The notes under the pieces: generated by a model
Databases searched by the model: none
What the model saw: the letters and a program-made list of their open reading frames with translations, nothing else
Told to the model about the DNA's origin: nothing
Translations under genes and position numbers: made by a program
NCBI GenBank assembly: GCA_964642855.1
Contig: CAZXSK010000037.1
Span: 1-41,554, forward strand
Direction: 5' to 3'
DNA: 41,554 bases
Source: CAZXSK01 sp964642855
GTDB lineage: Bacteria; Planctomycetota; Phycisphaerae; SM23-33
Part shown: positions 22,792 through 31,135 of the stretch, piece after piece
Layout of the letters: each line of letters begins with the position of its first letter
Numbering within the stretch: the first letter of the stretch is position 1

Positions 22792-23034
22792 ATGCTGGTA
22801 CTGTCCCGACAACGTGACGAAACCATCATGATCGGCGATGACATCGAGATCACGGTGGTCGACATCCGCGGTGAGAAGGTCCGCCTGGGCATCAACGCCC
22901 CGCCGCACGTACCCGTGCACCGCAAGGAAGTCTACGAGGCGATCAAACGCGAGATGGAATCCGGAGGCAAGTCCGACAAGAATGAATCGGGCAAGGTCGA
23001 ATCCCTCGCCAAGCGCAAGTCCCGCCGCGACTGA
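22792..23034 (+). CDS. csrA: Carbon storage regulator
   Basis: CsrA is a small homodimeric RNA-binding protein that blocks or stabilises mRNAs by binding GGA motifs near ribosome-binding sites. The product has 80 residues: the core MLVLSRQRDETIMIGDDIEI, then VRLGINAPPHVPVHRKEVYEAI, is almost textbook. The C-terminal tail, about 20 residues longer than enteric CsrA, is charged and rich in Lys, Ser and Glu. The ATG at 22792 is chosen because it gives the universal MLVL start. The ribosome-binding site GGAAGGA itself contains two GGA motifs, so autoregulation is plausible. No fliW or flagellar gene is adjacent. Confidence 0.95.
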   Translation: MLVLSRQRDETIMIGDDIEITVVDIRGEKVRLGINAPPHVPVHRKEVYEAIKREMESGGKSDKNESGKVESLAKRKSRRD

Positions 23035-23183
23035 CCCCCTGCTTCTGAACCCACAGCCGGACCCCTGATTGCTCTGCGCCAGGAGTTCTCTGCGCGCAGT
23101 GGGCGCCCGATCGAGTCTCCGACCTGGGATTGCTGGTGTGCAGGCTGGGGCGAGCGACCACTGGCGGTTGCGGTTGGCTGGGG

Positions 23184-24101
23184 TCAGGAAGCCGAACCGG
23201 CCGGCTGGTTCACCGAGCCCAACTCCGATTCCTCGGGCGCATCCTCGGCAGCCTGGCAGGCTTTCTTCAGCGAATCGTAGTGCATGATGTCGCAGAGCAG
23301 TTCGACGATGTCCTTGTCGTAGCCTTCGGGCGAGCAGCGGCGGAGTTCGTCCATCGCCTGCAGAGGCGTCAGCGCCGGCCGGTGCGGACGGTCATGGGTC
23401 ATCGCGTCGTATGCGTCCACCACGGCCAGCACGCGGGCATCATAGGGAATCGCCTCGCCCATGAGCCCGGAGGGGTACCCCGTGCCGTTCATCCGCTCGT
23501 GGTGATAGCGGACAGCGGGCAGTATCGGAGAAATCGACGCCAGAGGCCGGAGTACTTCGTAGGAAATCTCGCTGTGCTTCTTGACGAGCCCGAACTCCTG
23601 AACGGTCAGGCTGGAGGTCTTCATCAGCACCTCCTCGGGCACTGCCAGCAGGCCGATGTCATGGAGCTGGCCGGCGAGGTTCATCAGGCGGCACTTGCTC
23701 TCGGGCAACTGCAGCCGCCGGGCAATCTGCTCGGCGAGCTTGCCGATGCGCTCGCCGCGTCCCTGGCCGTATTTCTCCCGCGTTTCCCAGACGCGCATCA
23801 CCCGCCGCAGCACGGCGAGGTAGTGTTTCTCGGCGTCGGTGGCGATGCGGTCGAGCCCGACGGCCCGGCTGTGGAGCTCGTGCAAGGCCCGCCAGACCTG
23901 CAGCAGCACCAGCAAGGCCATCAGCATGCACATGCCCCCCAGGGCGACGCTGGCGGCGTGCCAGCCTTTGGCAGCCATGCCGATCGACACGACCGCCATC
24001 GCGACCACCGACAGGCCCACCTGTCTCAGGGAATGGCTCAGCGCACGCTGATTCGAGTCCTGAACGGACATCGATTCGATTTCGCTGCTAGGGAACGTCA
24101 C
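23184..24101 (-). CDS. HD-GYP domain membrane protein (possible c-di-GMP phosphodiesterase)
   Basis: A protein of about 305 residues with two N-terminal membrane segments and a cytoplasmic HD-GYP domain. Visible signature parts are QLHDIGLLAVPEEVL, a downstream His in KKHSEISYEVL, HHERMNGTGYPSGL and VLAVVDAYDAMT. Most metal-binding positions of HD-GYP phosphodiesterases are kept. The Lys usually after HDxG is Leu here, and the Asp before GxGYP is Asn, a common variant. It probably degrades cyclic di-GMP. The GTG at 24101 is chosen because GAGAGG lies 6 bp before it; an ATG at 24185 is in frame but poorly supported. Convergent with csrA. Confidence 0.8.
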   Translation of the reverse strand: MTFPSSEIESMSVQDSNQRALSHSLRQVGLSVVAMAVVSIGMAAKGWHAASVALGGMCMLMALLVLLQVWRALHELHSRAVGLDRIATDAEKHYLAVLRRVMRVWETREKYGQGRGERIGKLAEQIARRLQLPESKCRLMNLAGQLHDIGLLAVPEEVLMKTSSLTVQEFGLVKKHSEISYEVLRPLASISPILPAVRYHHERMNGTGYPSGLMGEAIPYDARVLAVVDAYDAMTHDRPHRPALTPLQAMDELRRCSPEGYDKDIVELLCDIMHYDSLKKACQAAEDAPEESELGSVNQPAGSAS

Positions 24102-24416
24102 GGCTACCCTCTCTTGCCCGGCACAGATCCAGTCTACGATTCGCTCTCCCCCGCCGACGGTATCGGCTGGAAAACCACCGGCCATTAGTGTGATCCCTGC
24201 AATTCGAGAGGAAGTTCCTCTGCGGACAAATCGACGGAAATCGGTCTGCCTTCACTACCTGCGCACCGAACGCCCGGGCGACCCGCCACCGCCGGCCAAC
24301 CGCGTCGACAGCGGGAATCGAAGGAAAAACCCAACCCCTGCTCAAGCCACGACCCTACCGGTCGATAACGCTGCAGGGGATCGCGTATCGCCACTCGAAG
24401 CAGAGGGAGAATGCCC
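24102..24416. other. Divergent intergenic region containing a 15-bp palindrome
   Basis: No gene is seen. AGAGGAAGTTCCTCT at 24207-24221 is a perfect 15-bp palindrome with a central G, between the starts of the HD-GYP gene (minus) and the CBS-pair gene (plus). It is a plausible operator. I found no convincing -35/-10 pair on either strand. Confidence 0.4.
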
Positions 24417-24917
24417 ATGGCCCGGTCGACGACTGTGGCAGACATCCTGCCCGAAGGAAGACCGCTGCACACCGTGGAGCTCGACGCCACAATCGCCGCC
24501 GCTGCGAAGGTCATGAAAGACCAGTCGGTCGGCAGCGTGCTGGTCGTCGAGCGGACCGGGCGGATCGTCGGGATCCTCTCCGAGCAGGACATCGTCCGCG
24601 GCGTGGTGGCCGGTGGGTTGGAGCCGTCGAAGACGAAGGTCTCGGATGTAATGACCACACGGGTGGTTACCGCCACCCCGAATACCTCGGTCAAGCAGGC
24701 ACTGGAGACCCTCGCCCGTTTCAGTATTCGCCACCTCCCGATTGTTCGGGACAACAGGCCGATCGGGATGGTCTCCATCCGGGACCTTCTTGGCTGCGAA
24801 CTCAAACGCTACCGCGACCTGGCTACCGACCAGGGACAGGTCCTGCGAAGCCTGGAACACGTTCACCCGGGCATTACCCGGATCCGTCGCGACTCCTCCG
24901 GCCGGGTGGTCATCTAG
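24417..24917 (+). CDS. Tandem CBS-domain protein
   Basis: A 166-residue soluble protein made of two CBS domains forming one Bateman module. CBS1 (about 8-62) has VGSVLVVERTGRIVGILSEQ and the following DIVRG. CBS2 (about 72-125) has VMTTRVVTATPNTSVKQALE, RHLPIVRDNRPIGMVSIRDL. Such stand-alone pairs bind adenine nucleotides or S-adenosyl ligands and regulate partners. A 35-residue tail follows. The ATG at 24417 is chosen over 24411 because AGAGGGA at 24403-24409 is well spaced only for the former. Two intrinsic terminators in tandem follow. No partner gene is obvious. Confidence 0.88.
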   Translation: MARSTTVADILPEGRPLHTVELDATIAAAAKVMKDQSVGSVLVVERTGRIVGILSEQDIVRGVVAGGLEPSKTKVSDVMTTRVVTATPNTSVKQALETLARFSIRHLPIVRDNRPIGMVSIRDLLGCELKRYRDLATDQGQVLRSLEHVHPGITRIRRDSSGRVVI

Positions 24918-24940
24918 GCCTCGGAAACCCGCTCCATGCT

Positions 24941-24973
24941 CCGCCGGAAATGTAAGGCCCGGCGGGCATTTTT
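24941..24973 (+). terminator. Intrinsic terminator 1 after the CBS-pair gene
   Basis: CCGCCGG (24941-24947) pairs with CCGGCGG (24959-24965), loop 11 nt, then GCA and a run of five T. Confidence 0.65.
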
Positions 24974-24979
24974 CATAGA

Positions 24980-25013
24980 GCCCGGCAGGGTCGCCCTGCC
25001 GGGCATACTTTTT
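24980..25013 (+). terminator. Intrinsic terminator 2 after the CBS-pair gene
   Basis: GCCCGGCAGGG (24980-24990) and CCCTGCCGGGC (24994-25004) form a perfect 11-bp stem with a 3-nt loop, followed by ATACTTTTTG. It lies only 7 bp after terminator 1. Confidence 0.85.
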
Positions 25014-25252
25014 GCGTTATCCACGTCTTTTCTGGTTCCTTGATGGGCAAGCGACTGCCTTCTAATGGACTTGCGCACACGAATACCCGGTAATCGCGTC
25101 GATTGTACTCGGAATTCTGCAAATATATGGCAGTCTTCTGTTTTTTGGAAAAGGCAGCCTTCTTGGATTACCGATACTGACTACGGCGAGAGCACGTGGG
25201 GGGGAACCTGCCTGCTTCGCCGGCAAGAATCGCAAGAGTTGCCAGCAGCACA
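25014..25252. other. Spacer without a recognisable gene, locally AT-richer
   Basis: I see no coding sequence. Bases about 25060-25165 are clearly less GC-rich than the surroundings (with TGTTTTTTGG and AAATATATGG stretches), which suggests a promoter region or acquired DNA. No good -35/-10 pair was found. Confidence 0.4.
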
Positions 25253-25310
25253 CAACAGCCTTGATACGGTACCGAAATCCGGGGGGATTCAGGCCGTATC
25301 GAGGCTGTTG
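25253..25310. repeat. Long inverted repeat, 17-bp arms
   Basis: CAACAGCCTTGATACGG (25253-25269) pairs along its full length with CCGTATCGAGGCTGTTG (25294-25310), with a single G-U pair. The 24-nt centre can add an inner AATCC/GGATT stem capped by GGGG. No T-run follows on either strand, so it is not a standard terminator. It ends 44 bp before the ATG of the truncated gene at 25355. Confidence 0.7.
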
Positions 25311-25354
25311 GCTTGCGCCCCGGGCCGTCTGCCTCCGATAGTGTTTCCGGAACT

Positions 25355-25509
25355 ATGTCCTGTCCAACCCATCCCATCCAGATCGCCTGCCCCGAACACC
25401 GCAAGTTGGTGCGCGGCACGTACCAGTGTCTCGCCGACGGAACGGTGCCCATGGCCATGGACGGTGGGTACCTCCTCCAGCAGGTTCGCTGCAGCCAGTT
25501 GGGCGGCCG
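25355..25509 (+). CDS. Cys-rich small protein, 5' part only (cut by assembly gap)
   Basis: The frame gives 51 residues before the N-run, starting MSCPTHPIQIACPEHRKL, with Cys at 3, 12, 25 and 46 and the segment PMAMDGGYLLQQVRC. The spacing suggests a small zinc-ribbon-like protein. Third-position GC is high (about 84% by count), matching neighbouring genes. The opposite-strand frame through the same DNA also looks helical, but its third-position GC is lower (about 62%). I could not tie it to a named family. The ribosome-binding site is weak (GGAA). The rest of the gene lies in the gap. Confidence 0.5.
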
Positions 25510-25609
25510 NNNNNNNNNNNNNNNNNNNNNNNNNNNNNNNNNNNNNNNNNNNNNNNNNNNNNNNNNNNNNNNNNNNNNNNNNNNNNNNNNNNNNNNNNNN
25601 NNNNNNNNN
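25510..25609. other. Assembly gap, 100 N
   Basis: An exact run of 100 N marks a scaffold join of unknown true length. Both flanking genes are truncated by it, and any reading frame running through it is artificial. Confidence 0.99.
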
Positions 25610-27774
25610 GCGGTGGTCACGATCAGGTCTTTGACCTTCTCGCTGGGAAGGTTCAGTGCGCCCTGGAGTTGGGCGGCAGCAACCTTCAGCGCCTGCTCGC
25701 CGTCGGAGACGACCATGTCGACGACGGCCGATGCGAGATCCTCGGTGAGCTGATTGCCCAGCCTGCGAACGGACTCGGCTCCGGCCCGGCAGGCTTCGAT
25801 GCGGACGGCCTGCGAGGCATCGGGGTTGGTCGCCAGGGACACAATGGCCCGCTGGGCCTTGGCGGATTCCAGCATCGCCAGGGCGCCCGAGGCGGCAACC
25901 TGAACGTCCTCCGACCGCCCGTCCAGCACGCCGATCAGCGTCGGCTGGCTGCGGGAAAGGTCGTAGATCTCATTGTTGGTGATGCCCAGCTGACGGATCG
26001 TCTGGCAGGCCCGGACGGCCCAGTCGATCCGCTCGTCGTCGGAGAGCGGCTCGCCGACGCCCAACGCCATCGCCTCTTCGATCCCGCCGGAAATATCGTC
26101 TGCCGTCGGATTGACGGGGATCATCACCACCCGGCCGTCCTTCTCGGCAAGGCGTCGACAGGCGGTGGCGTTGCTTGCCACCACCACGGGGATGCCCGTC
26201 AGCGTGGGCGACTGCCGCATCGACTGGATGAAGGCTACCGGGTCGGGCTTGTTGGCCAGGACCACCACGTCCACGCCGATCTCTTCCCGGGCCATCTTCA
26301 ACGCCTTTCCGGGAGTCGCCTCGTCGACGGCGATGAACCCGGCGCTGCGAACGGCGGCCTTGACGGCATTGAGCTGATCGCCTTCGATGACCACCAGGGC
26401 GGTCTTGGTCGCGGTCTGGCGGATGGCTTCGTTCAGGACGGGCAGCACCAGTTGCCTGCCCTGGAAGTCCTTCTCGGGCAAGGCGCTTCCCAGGGCCCAG
26501 GCGGCCAGGAACCGCACGCGGCGGTCGGGATAGCTCAGGGCGGCGACCAGAGGCTGGGCGCCTCCTTCGATGCTGCTGGAAAGGCTTTTGGCACCGGCGG
26601 TCTTGGCCAGGGCGCGGATGGTCTCGGTCGCCACGGCGGAGTTCTTGTCTTTCAGCGCCCGGGCGAGCACCTGCTGGAGGTACTTCGGGCTCGAAGCCAG
26701 TGCGTAGTACTCTGCGCCGGGCTGATCCTCGCCGTGGGTCGGATCGACCTTGCCCTGGGGCAGTTGGGCTTCCTTGCGGATGATCGCCGAGAGCCACAAC
26801 GAAACAGCCGGGTAGAACTTCGGCTCGTGCTTGAGCGTCAGCCGGCTGTTGCGCATCGCGTAGATCTCGCAGAAGATCTCGCTGGGAACCTTGGTGTAGG
26901 TCAGCAGGCCGTTCTGCCAGTACCATACCAGTGCTTCGTCGTAACGGGAATCGGGTCGGATCGAGTCGACCTCATAGTAATACTTCTCGGACCACTCATA
27001 GAACAGTTCGGCGGCGGTCTTTTTGAGGGCATCGCGACCTGCACAGTTGATCAGTGCGGCTTCGACGATGTTCTTGGTGCGTTCCAGCACGCCGTCGCGT
27101 TCGAGAACTTCCTTCAGCCTCGGGGCCGCGTGGGGGTAGCCGATCTGTCCGAGGGCGTAGGCGACCTGCTCGATGACCTTGTCGTCTTCCGACTGGAGAA
27201 CCACCGACAGTCCCCGCACGCCTTCCTTGCCAATGGCGGGGAAAATCGTGTTGACGATCCGCTCCTTCATGCGGCCGGAAGCGTTGGGATCGGTCAGCCG
27301 GCCGACCAGTTGGGGCAGCGCGTACTCGCCGGAGATCTTCAGCCTCCGGCGGGCTTCCTCCACGCTCTTGAGGCGTTCCTCGCCGAGCAGCCCGATGGCG
27401 TCGGCGATGCTCTCGGGATCGGAGCGTTCGGCCTCGTATCCCTGGCGGATCATCAGGCGGATGCGCTCGACATACTCCTTCATGCCGTCGAGATTCTCGC
27501 CGCGGTTGAGCGTCAGCAGCGCCCCGGGGGTTTCCACCGACAGCCCGTAAAGTTCGCGTGGCGTGGCCTCGGACTCAAGGATCGCCTTGGCGGAACTCTG
27601 CGCAGCCGGAGGCTGGGCGATCTTGATGTAATGCAGAAGGTCATCCCACAACTGGGCGGTGGTCTTCGGTTTCTCTTCGGTGTCGGCCTCCTGGGCCAAT
27701 ACCGGCCAGGCGCAGGCCAGGCACGTCAGTGCCGCCAGCACCACCAGCAAGCTTGCCAGTCTCTTACTCAACAT
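25610..27774 (-). CDS. Secreted HEAT-repeat-like protein with embedded pseudo-receiver domain (3' end lost in gap)
   Basis: About 721 residues are visible. A signal peptide (MLSKRLASLLVVLAAL, ending near VLAQ) exports it. Helical repeats of HEAT type are seen around residues 150-250 (ISGEYALPQLVGRLTD, VIEQVAYALGQIGYPHAAPR), 360-440 (ALSYPDRRVRFLAAWALGSA) and 610-720. Between them, residues about 459-569 have the alternating strand/helix pattern of a response-regulator receiver (TALVVIEGDQ, DVVVLANKPDP, GIPVVVASNA, VVMIPVNP), but the phospho-acceptor Asp position reads Ala/Asn. It probably binds proteins in the periplasm. The ATG at 27774 follows GGGAG. The C-terminus falls in the gap. Confidence 0.7.
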
Positions 27775-27893
27775 ACGATCTCCCAACTAGCTAAGGACTG
27801 CGTTGGAACCACGCTGCGACCAAGGCGATCATCAAAACAGCGGCAGGGATGAAGGCTTCCGGGCCTGTGGACCGCGGCCAATTGTCGCCTGCG

Positions 27894-27921
27894 ATTATAG
27901 GTAGCGCGGGGACGGTGTCAA
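27894..27921 (-). promoter_or_regulatory. Consensus sigma-70 promoter of the HEAT-like gene
   Basis: On the minus strand a perfect TTGACA (27921-27916), a 16-bp spacer and a perfect TATAAT (27899-27894). The start would be near 27887, giving a leader of about 110 nt before the ATG at 27774. It is the best promoter match in the window. Confidence 0.8.
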
Positions 27922-28018
27922 CAAAATAGGAAGCCCTTCTCGGCGGGGCGAAAACCATCTTCCGCTTGCCCCGGCCGGACGGGAATGCCCCCCACCTGCC
28001 CAGGCGGATATCGTGCGG

Positions 28019-28477
28019 TCACGGGCTTTCTTCCCGGAGCATCCGCCGGCCCGGGTCGGTGGACAGAAGATTCTCGTCGACCACGAAGCCCGCCCGGGGC
28101 AGCGTCAGGCGGTCGGCGTCCCACAGAGCACCGGCCAGCGGGTCGTCGGTCACCTCGCCGTCGGCGTGTCGCTCGATGGCTGCAGCGATGGCCTCGGCGG
28201 GAAGGTGCGGAAAACGCTCCGGCAGGACCCTTCTGGCGATGGCAGCCGATTCGTGGGCGTGGGCGTTGCCGGCTGCGTCGTCCACTCGCCCGCAGTCGTG
28301 AAGGTACCCTGCGACCATGGCCGTTTCGGCGTCGACGCCCGACCGGCGTGCGATCCGTCCGGCCAGGAGGGCGACTTCGCGCAGGTGCTCCCGTCCGTGC
28401 AGATCGCTGGCGAAATAGCGCAGCGTGCCGTCGAGCGTGGTTTCGATGCGTCGGAGGATGTCCTGCAGCGCGTCCAT
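28019..28477 (-). CDS. HD-domain phosphohydrolase
   Basis: A 152-residue soluble HD-superfamily protein. The metal-binding set is present: His in REHLREVA, the HD doublet in GYLHDCGRVDD, further His residues in GNAHAHES, and the late Asp in LWDADRL. Such small HD proteins hydrolyse nucleotides or phosphomonoesters; the substrate is not evident. GGAG lies 7 bp before the ATG at 28477. It is on the same strand as the HEAT-like gene, but that gene has its own strong promoter in between, so the two are independent. Confidence 0.8.
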   Translation of the reverse strand: MDALQDILRRIETTLDGTLRYFASDLHGREHLREVALLAGRIARRSGVDAETAMVAGYLHDCGRVDDAAGNAHAHESAAIARRVLPERFPHLPAEAIAAAIERHADGEVTDDPLAGALWDADRLTLPRAGFVVDENLLSTDPGRRMLREESP

Positions 28478-28606
28478 GATGGGCTCCGGGGGGCTGCTGA
28501 TTCGCGGGGCGATTCTAGCAATTCAGGCCGGGGCGGTTCCACCGAGGAGGCCTTCGCCGTGTCCGAAAATCTCCCATGTGCGCGTAAGGGATTTTTCCAT
28601 TTCTCT

Positions 28607-28635
28607 TTGCATCGCGGTATGGGTTGCACTACAAG
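28607..28635 (+). promoter_or_regulatory. Possible promoter of the symporter module
   Basis: TTGCAT (28607-28612), a 17-bp spacer and TACAAG (28630-28635) give a moderate match about 105 bp before the small accessory gene. Confidence 0.3.
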
Positions 28636-28740
28636 TTGGCCGATCCGTCGGCGGCAGGCACCGGCCGGCGGGACACGTCAGACTCAGTCGGGCACATCGG
28701 GCACCGGGGCGATCCCTGCCCGGGAAAAGGAGACACCTCC

Positions 28741-28920
28741 ATGCAGGCGATGCTTGGAATCGACGACGTATTCGTGTCGGCGGCTTACGTTCTCTGCCTG
28801 GCCAGCATGCTTCTCTGTGTGATCTACGGCCTGTTTACGTGGAACAAGGGCCAGGAAGCGGTCGAACAGGAAGACATCGCCTGGGCCGAGGAAGAGAAGA
28901 AGGTCGAGCAGGAGCTGTAA
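28741..28920 (+). CDS. Small accessory membrane peptide of an SSS symporter
   Basis: A 59-residue peptide with a single membrane span (AAYVLCLASMLLCVIYGLF, about residues 14-32), preceded by GIDD and followed by a charged helix rich in Glu, Gln and Lys. Small proteins of this form occur directly upstream of a subgroup of sodium:solute symporters and are annotated as symporter small accessory proteins. Here the symporter begins 106 bp downstream on the same strand. AAAGGAGA precedes the ATG and the same motif precedes the symporter ATG. It is probably a stabilising or regulatory subunit of that transporter. Confidence 0.8.
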   Translation: MQAMLGIDDVFVSAAYVLCLASMLLCVIYGLFTWNKGQEAVEQEDIAWAEEEKKVEQEL

Positions 28921-29026
28921 GCCGGGCACCTTCCCCCGCATGTGTTCTCCGTTTGTGTGTCCGAGGGGCTGGTTCTGACGTCGCTGGCCGGGGTTTCGAG
29001 GCACGGGCCGGAAAAGGAGACGACAC

Positions 29027-31021
29027 ATGCTGGCAGCAGTGGGACCGCTGGAGATCATCATCGTCGTGGTCTACCTGATGGTGGTGGGCTACCTGGGGTG
29101 GCTGGGTTTCCGCAGAACCAAAAGCGCCACCGACTACCTCGTCGCAGGTCGCAAGGTTCACCCGTTCGTGATGGCGCTGAGCTACGGGGCGACGTTCATC
29201 TCGACCAGCGCGATCGTGGGGTTCGGCGGCGTGGCGGGCATGTTCGGCATGAGCCTGCTGTGGCTGACGTTCCTGAACATCTTCGTGGGCATTTTCATCG
29301 CGTTCGTGTTCCTCGGCGGTCCCACCCGCCGGATGGGACACCGCCTGGACGCCCACACGTTCCCCGAGTTGATCGGCCGGCGGTATCAGAGCCGGTTCCT
29401 GCAGGTTTTCTCCGGGCTGATCATCTTCCTGTTCATTCCGCTGTATGCCGCGGCGGTGCTCATCGGCGGGTGCGAGTTCATTTCCACGCAGTTCGGCATT
29501 CCCTACCAGGTCGCGCTGCTGGTGTTCAGCGTGTTGATCGCCGCCTACGTGGTGATCGGCGGCCTGAAGGGCGTGATGTACACCGACGCGCTGCAGGGCT
29601 CGATCATGTTCATCGGCATGGTGGTCCTGCTGGTCTGGACATACGTTTCGCTGGGCGGGGTCACCGAGGCCCACCAGCAGCTTCAGCAGCTCGGCGAGAA
29701 GAAGAACCTCTTCGACGGCATCGGGTTCGCCGGCTGGACCGCGATGCCCGAGTTCGGCTGGGGCGAGCGCAAGTACGAGCTGTGGTGGATCGTGGTACCG
29801 ACGATCACGCTGGGCGTGGGTATCGGCGTGCTGGCCCAGCCCCAGCTTGCCGTGCGGTTCATGACCGTCCGCTCCCGCCGCGAGCTGAACCGCGCCGTCC
29901 TGGTCGGCGGGATCTTCATCCTGATCATGACGGGCGTGGCGTTTACCGTCGGCTCGCTGAGCAACCTCTGGTTCCACGAGCACGAGACGGTCTCGGGCAA
30001 GCTGGTATCGGTCAGCGGCGTCGGCGCCAAGCCCACCGAGTGGAACTGGGTAGCCGCCAAGCACGCGCCGGGCATCAACACCGACGCCAACGGGCAGAAA
30101 ATCGTGCCCTTCCACGGGCCGGACATCAAGGCCGTTCCGTGCGTCCTGCTGCACGTGGACACCGACAACACCGGCGAGGCGGACACGCACCTGGTATTCA
30201 AGGGCTACGGGCCCAAGGCCGGCCCCATCATGCCCGCCGCCGAGATCGACGGCTTCGACCCCAACGGAAACGTGCTCGACCTGGTCGGGCAGGATGTCAC
30301 CATCCATCCGCGGGCGACGGCCTATACCCGCGCGGTGGTCAAGAAGGGTGGCATCTGGTCGTTCAACACGGGCACGATCATTCCGACGTACATCACCCGG
30401 GCAATGCCCAAGTGGTTCGGGCTGGTGTTCCTGCTGACGCTTCTTGCCGCCGCGATGAGCACCCTCTCCAGCCAGTTCCACGCGCTGGGCACCAGCATCG
30501 GGCGGGACGTGTTCGAGCAGGTTACGGGCCGGCACGGCCGGAGCGTGGGCGTCACGCGGATCGGCATCGTCGTGGGGATTATCATCGCGGTGATCATCAG
30601 CCACTACGCGCGGGGCGGGTACATCATCGCCCGGGCAACGTCGATTTTCTTCGGGCTGTGCGCGTCGGCATTTCTGCCTTCGTTCGTCGGCGGGCTATTT
30701 CTCAAGCGCGTCACCAAGCCGGCGGCGATCATCTCGATGATCGTCGGGTTCGTCGTAACGGCGGCGTGGCTGGTGTTCATCAAAGACGCCGAAGCCCGCT
30801 CGCTGGGCATCTGCTACGCGCTGACGGGCAAGCACTCGCTGCTGTTCCCGACCCCCCCGGCCGAGTACACCTCCAGCTGGCACGTGGTGGACCCCATCGT
30901 CGTCGCCCTGCCGCTGAGCCTGCTGACGTTTATCGTCGTAAGCCTGATCACGAAATCTCCCGACGAGACGCACGTGGCAAAATGTTTCAAGCAATCCCGC
31001 GTAAGTGCCGACGGCAACTAA
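29027..31021 (+). CDS. Sodium:solute symporter (SSS family) with a large extra loop
   Basis: A 664-residue polytopic transporter of the SSS family that should drive solute uptake with Na+. Family features are GRKVHPFVMALSYGATFIST near the start, VVIGGLKGVMYTDALQG in the middle (about 175-190), GVLAQPQLAVRFMT, and LTLLAAAMSTLSSQFHALG (about 470-488), with Ser/Thr residues of the sodium site in the last. About 130 residues (315-447) are inserted before that helix: a hydrophilic, predicted extracytoplasmic segment with HVDTDNTGEADTHLVFKGYG. The usual loop there is short. The likely operon is accessory peptide, symporter, porin. The substrate is unknown. Confidence 0.85.
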   Translation: MLAAVGPLEIIIVVVYLMVVGYLGWLGFRRTKSATDYLVAGRKVHPFVMALSYGATFISTSAIVGFGGVAGMFGMSLLWLTFLNIFVGIFIAFVFLGGPTRRMGHRLDAHTFPELIGRRYQSRFLQVFSGLIIFLFIPLYAAAVLIGGCEFISTQFGIPYQVALLVFSVLIAAYVVIGGLKGVMYTDALQGSIMFIGMVVLLVWTYVSLGGVTEAHQQLQQLGEKKNLFDGIGFAGWTAMPEFGWGERKYELWWIVVPTITLGVGIGVLAQPQLAVRFMTVRSRRELNRAVLVGGIFILIMTGVAFTVGSLSNLWFHEHETVSGKLVSVSGVGAKPTEWNWVAAKHAPGINTDANGQKIVPFHGPDIKAVPCVLLHVDTDNTGEADTHLVFKGYGPKAGPIMPAAEIDGFDPNGNVLDLVGQDVTIHPRATAYTRAVVKKGGIWSFNTGTIIPTYITRAMPKWFGLVFLLTLLAAAMSTLSSQFHALGTSIGRDVFEQVTGRHGRSVGVTRIGIVVGIIIAVIISHYARGGYIIARATSIFFGLCASAFLPSFVGGLFLKRVTKPAAIISMIVGFVVTAAWLVFIKDAEARSLGICYALTGKHSLLFPTPPAEYTSSWHVVDPIVVALPLSLLTFIVVSLITKSPDETHVAKCFKQSRVSADGN

Positions 31022-31055
31022 AGGAATACGAAGACCCCCGGCGCGGTATGTGTGT

Positions 31056-31069
31056 CCAGGCTTGCCTGG
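31056..31069 (+). other. Short hairpin between symporter and porin genes
   Basis: CCAGG CTTG CCTGG forms a 5-bp stem with a tetraloop (6-bp if the loop is TT) in the 114-bp intercistronic space. There is no T-run, so it may protect or separate messages rather than terminate. Confidence 0.3.
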
Positions 31070-31135
31070 CCTCGCCGGAACAACAACACGCTGGGCTCTT
31101 GCGATGCCCAAAGGTACCAGGAAGGAGTTACATGC

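Noticed and set aside
25168..27786. A continuous 872-codon frame through the N-run
   Set aside because: The N block has unknown length, so frame continuity is artificial; the part after the gap in that frame is Trp/Arg/Pro-rich and unlike the HEAT protein.
28835..30604. A 589-codon minus-strand frame opposite the symporter
   Set aside because: The product is His/Asp/Arg-rich low-complexity sequence typical of antisense of membrane-protein genes.
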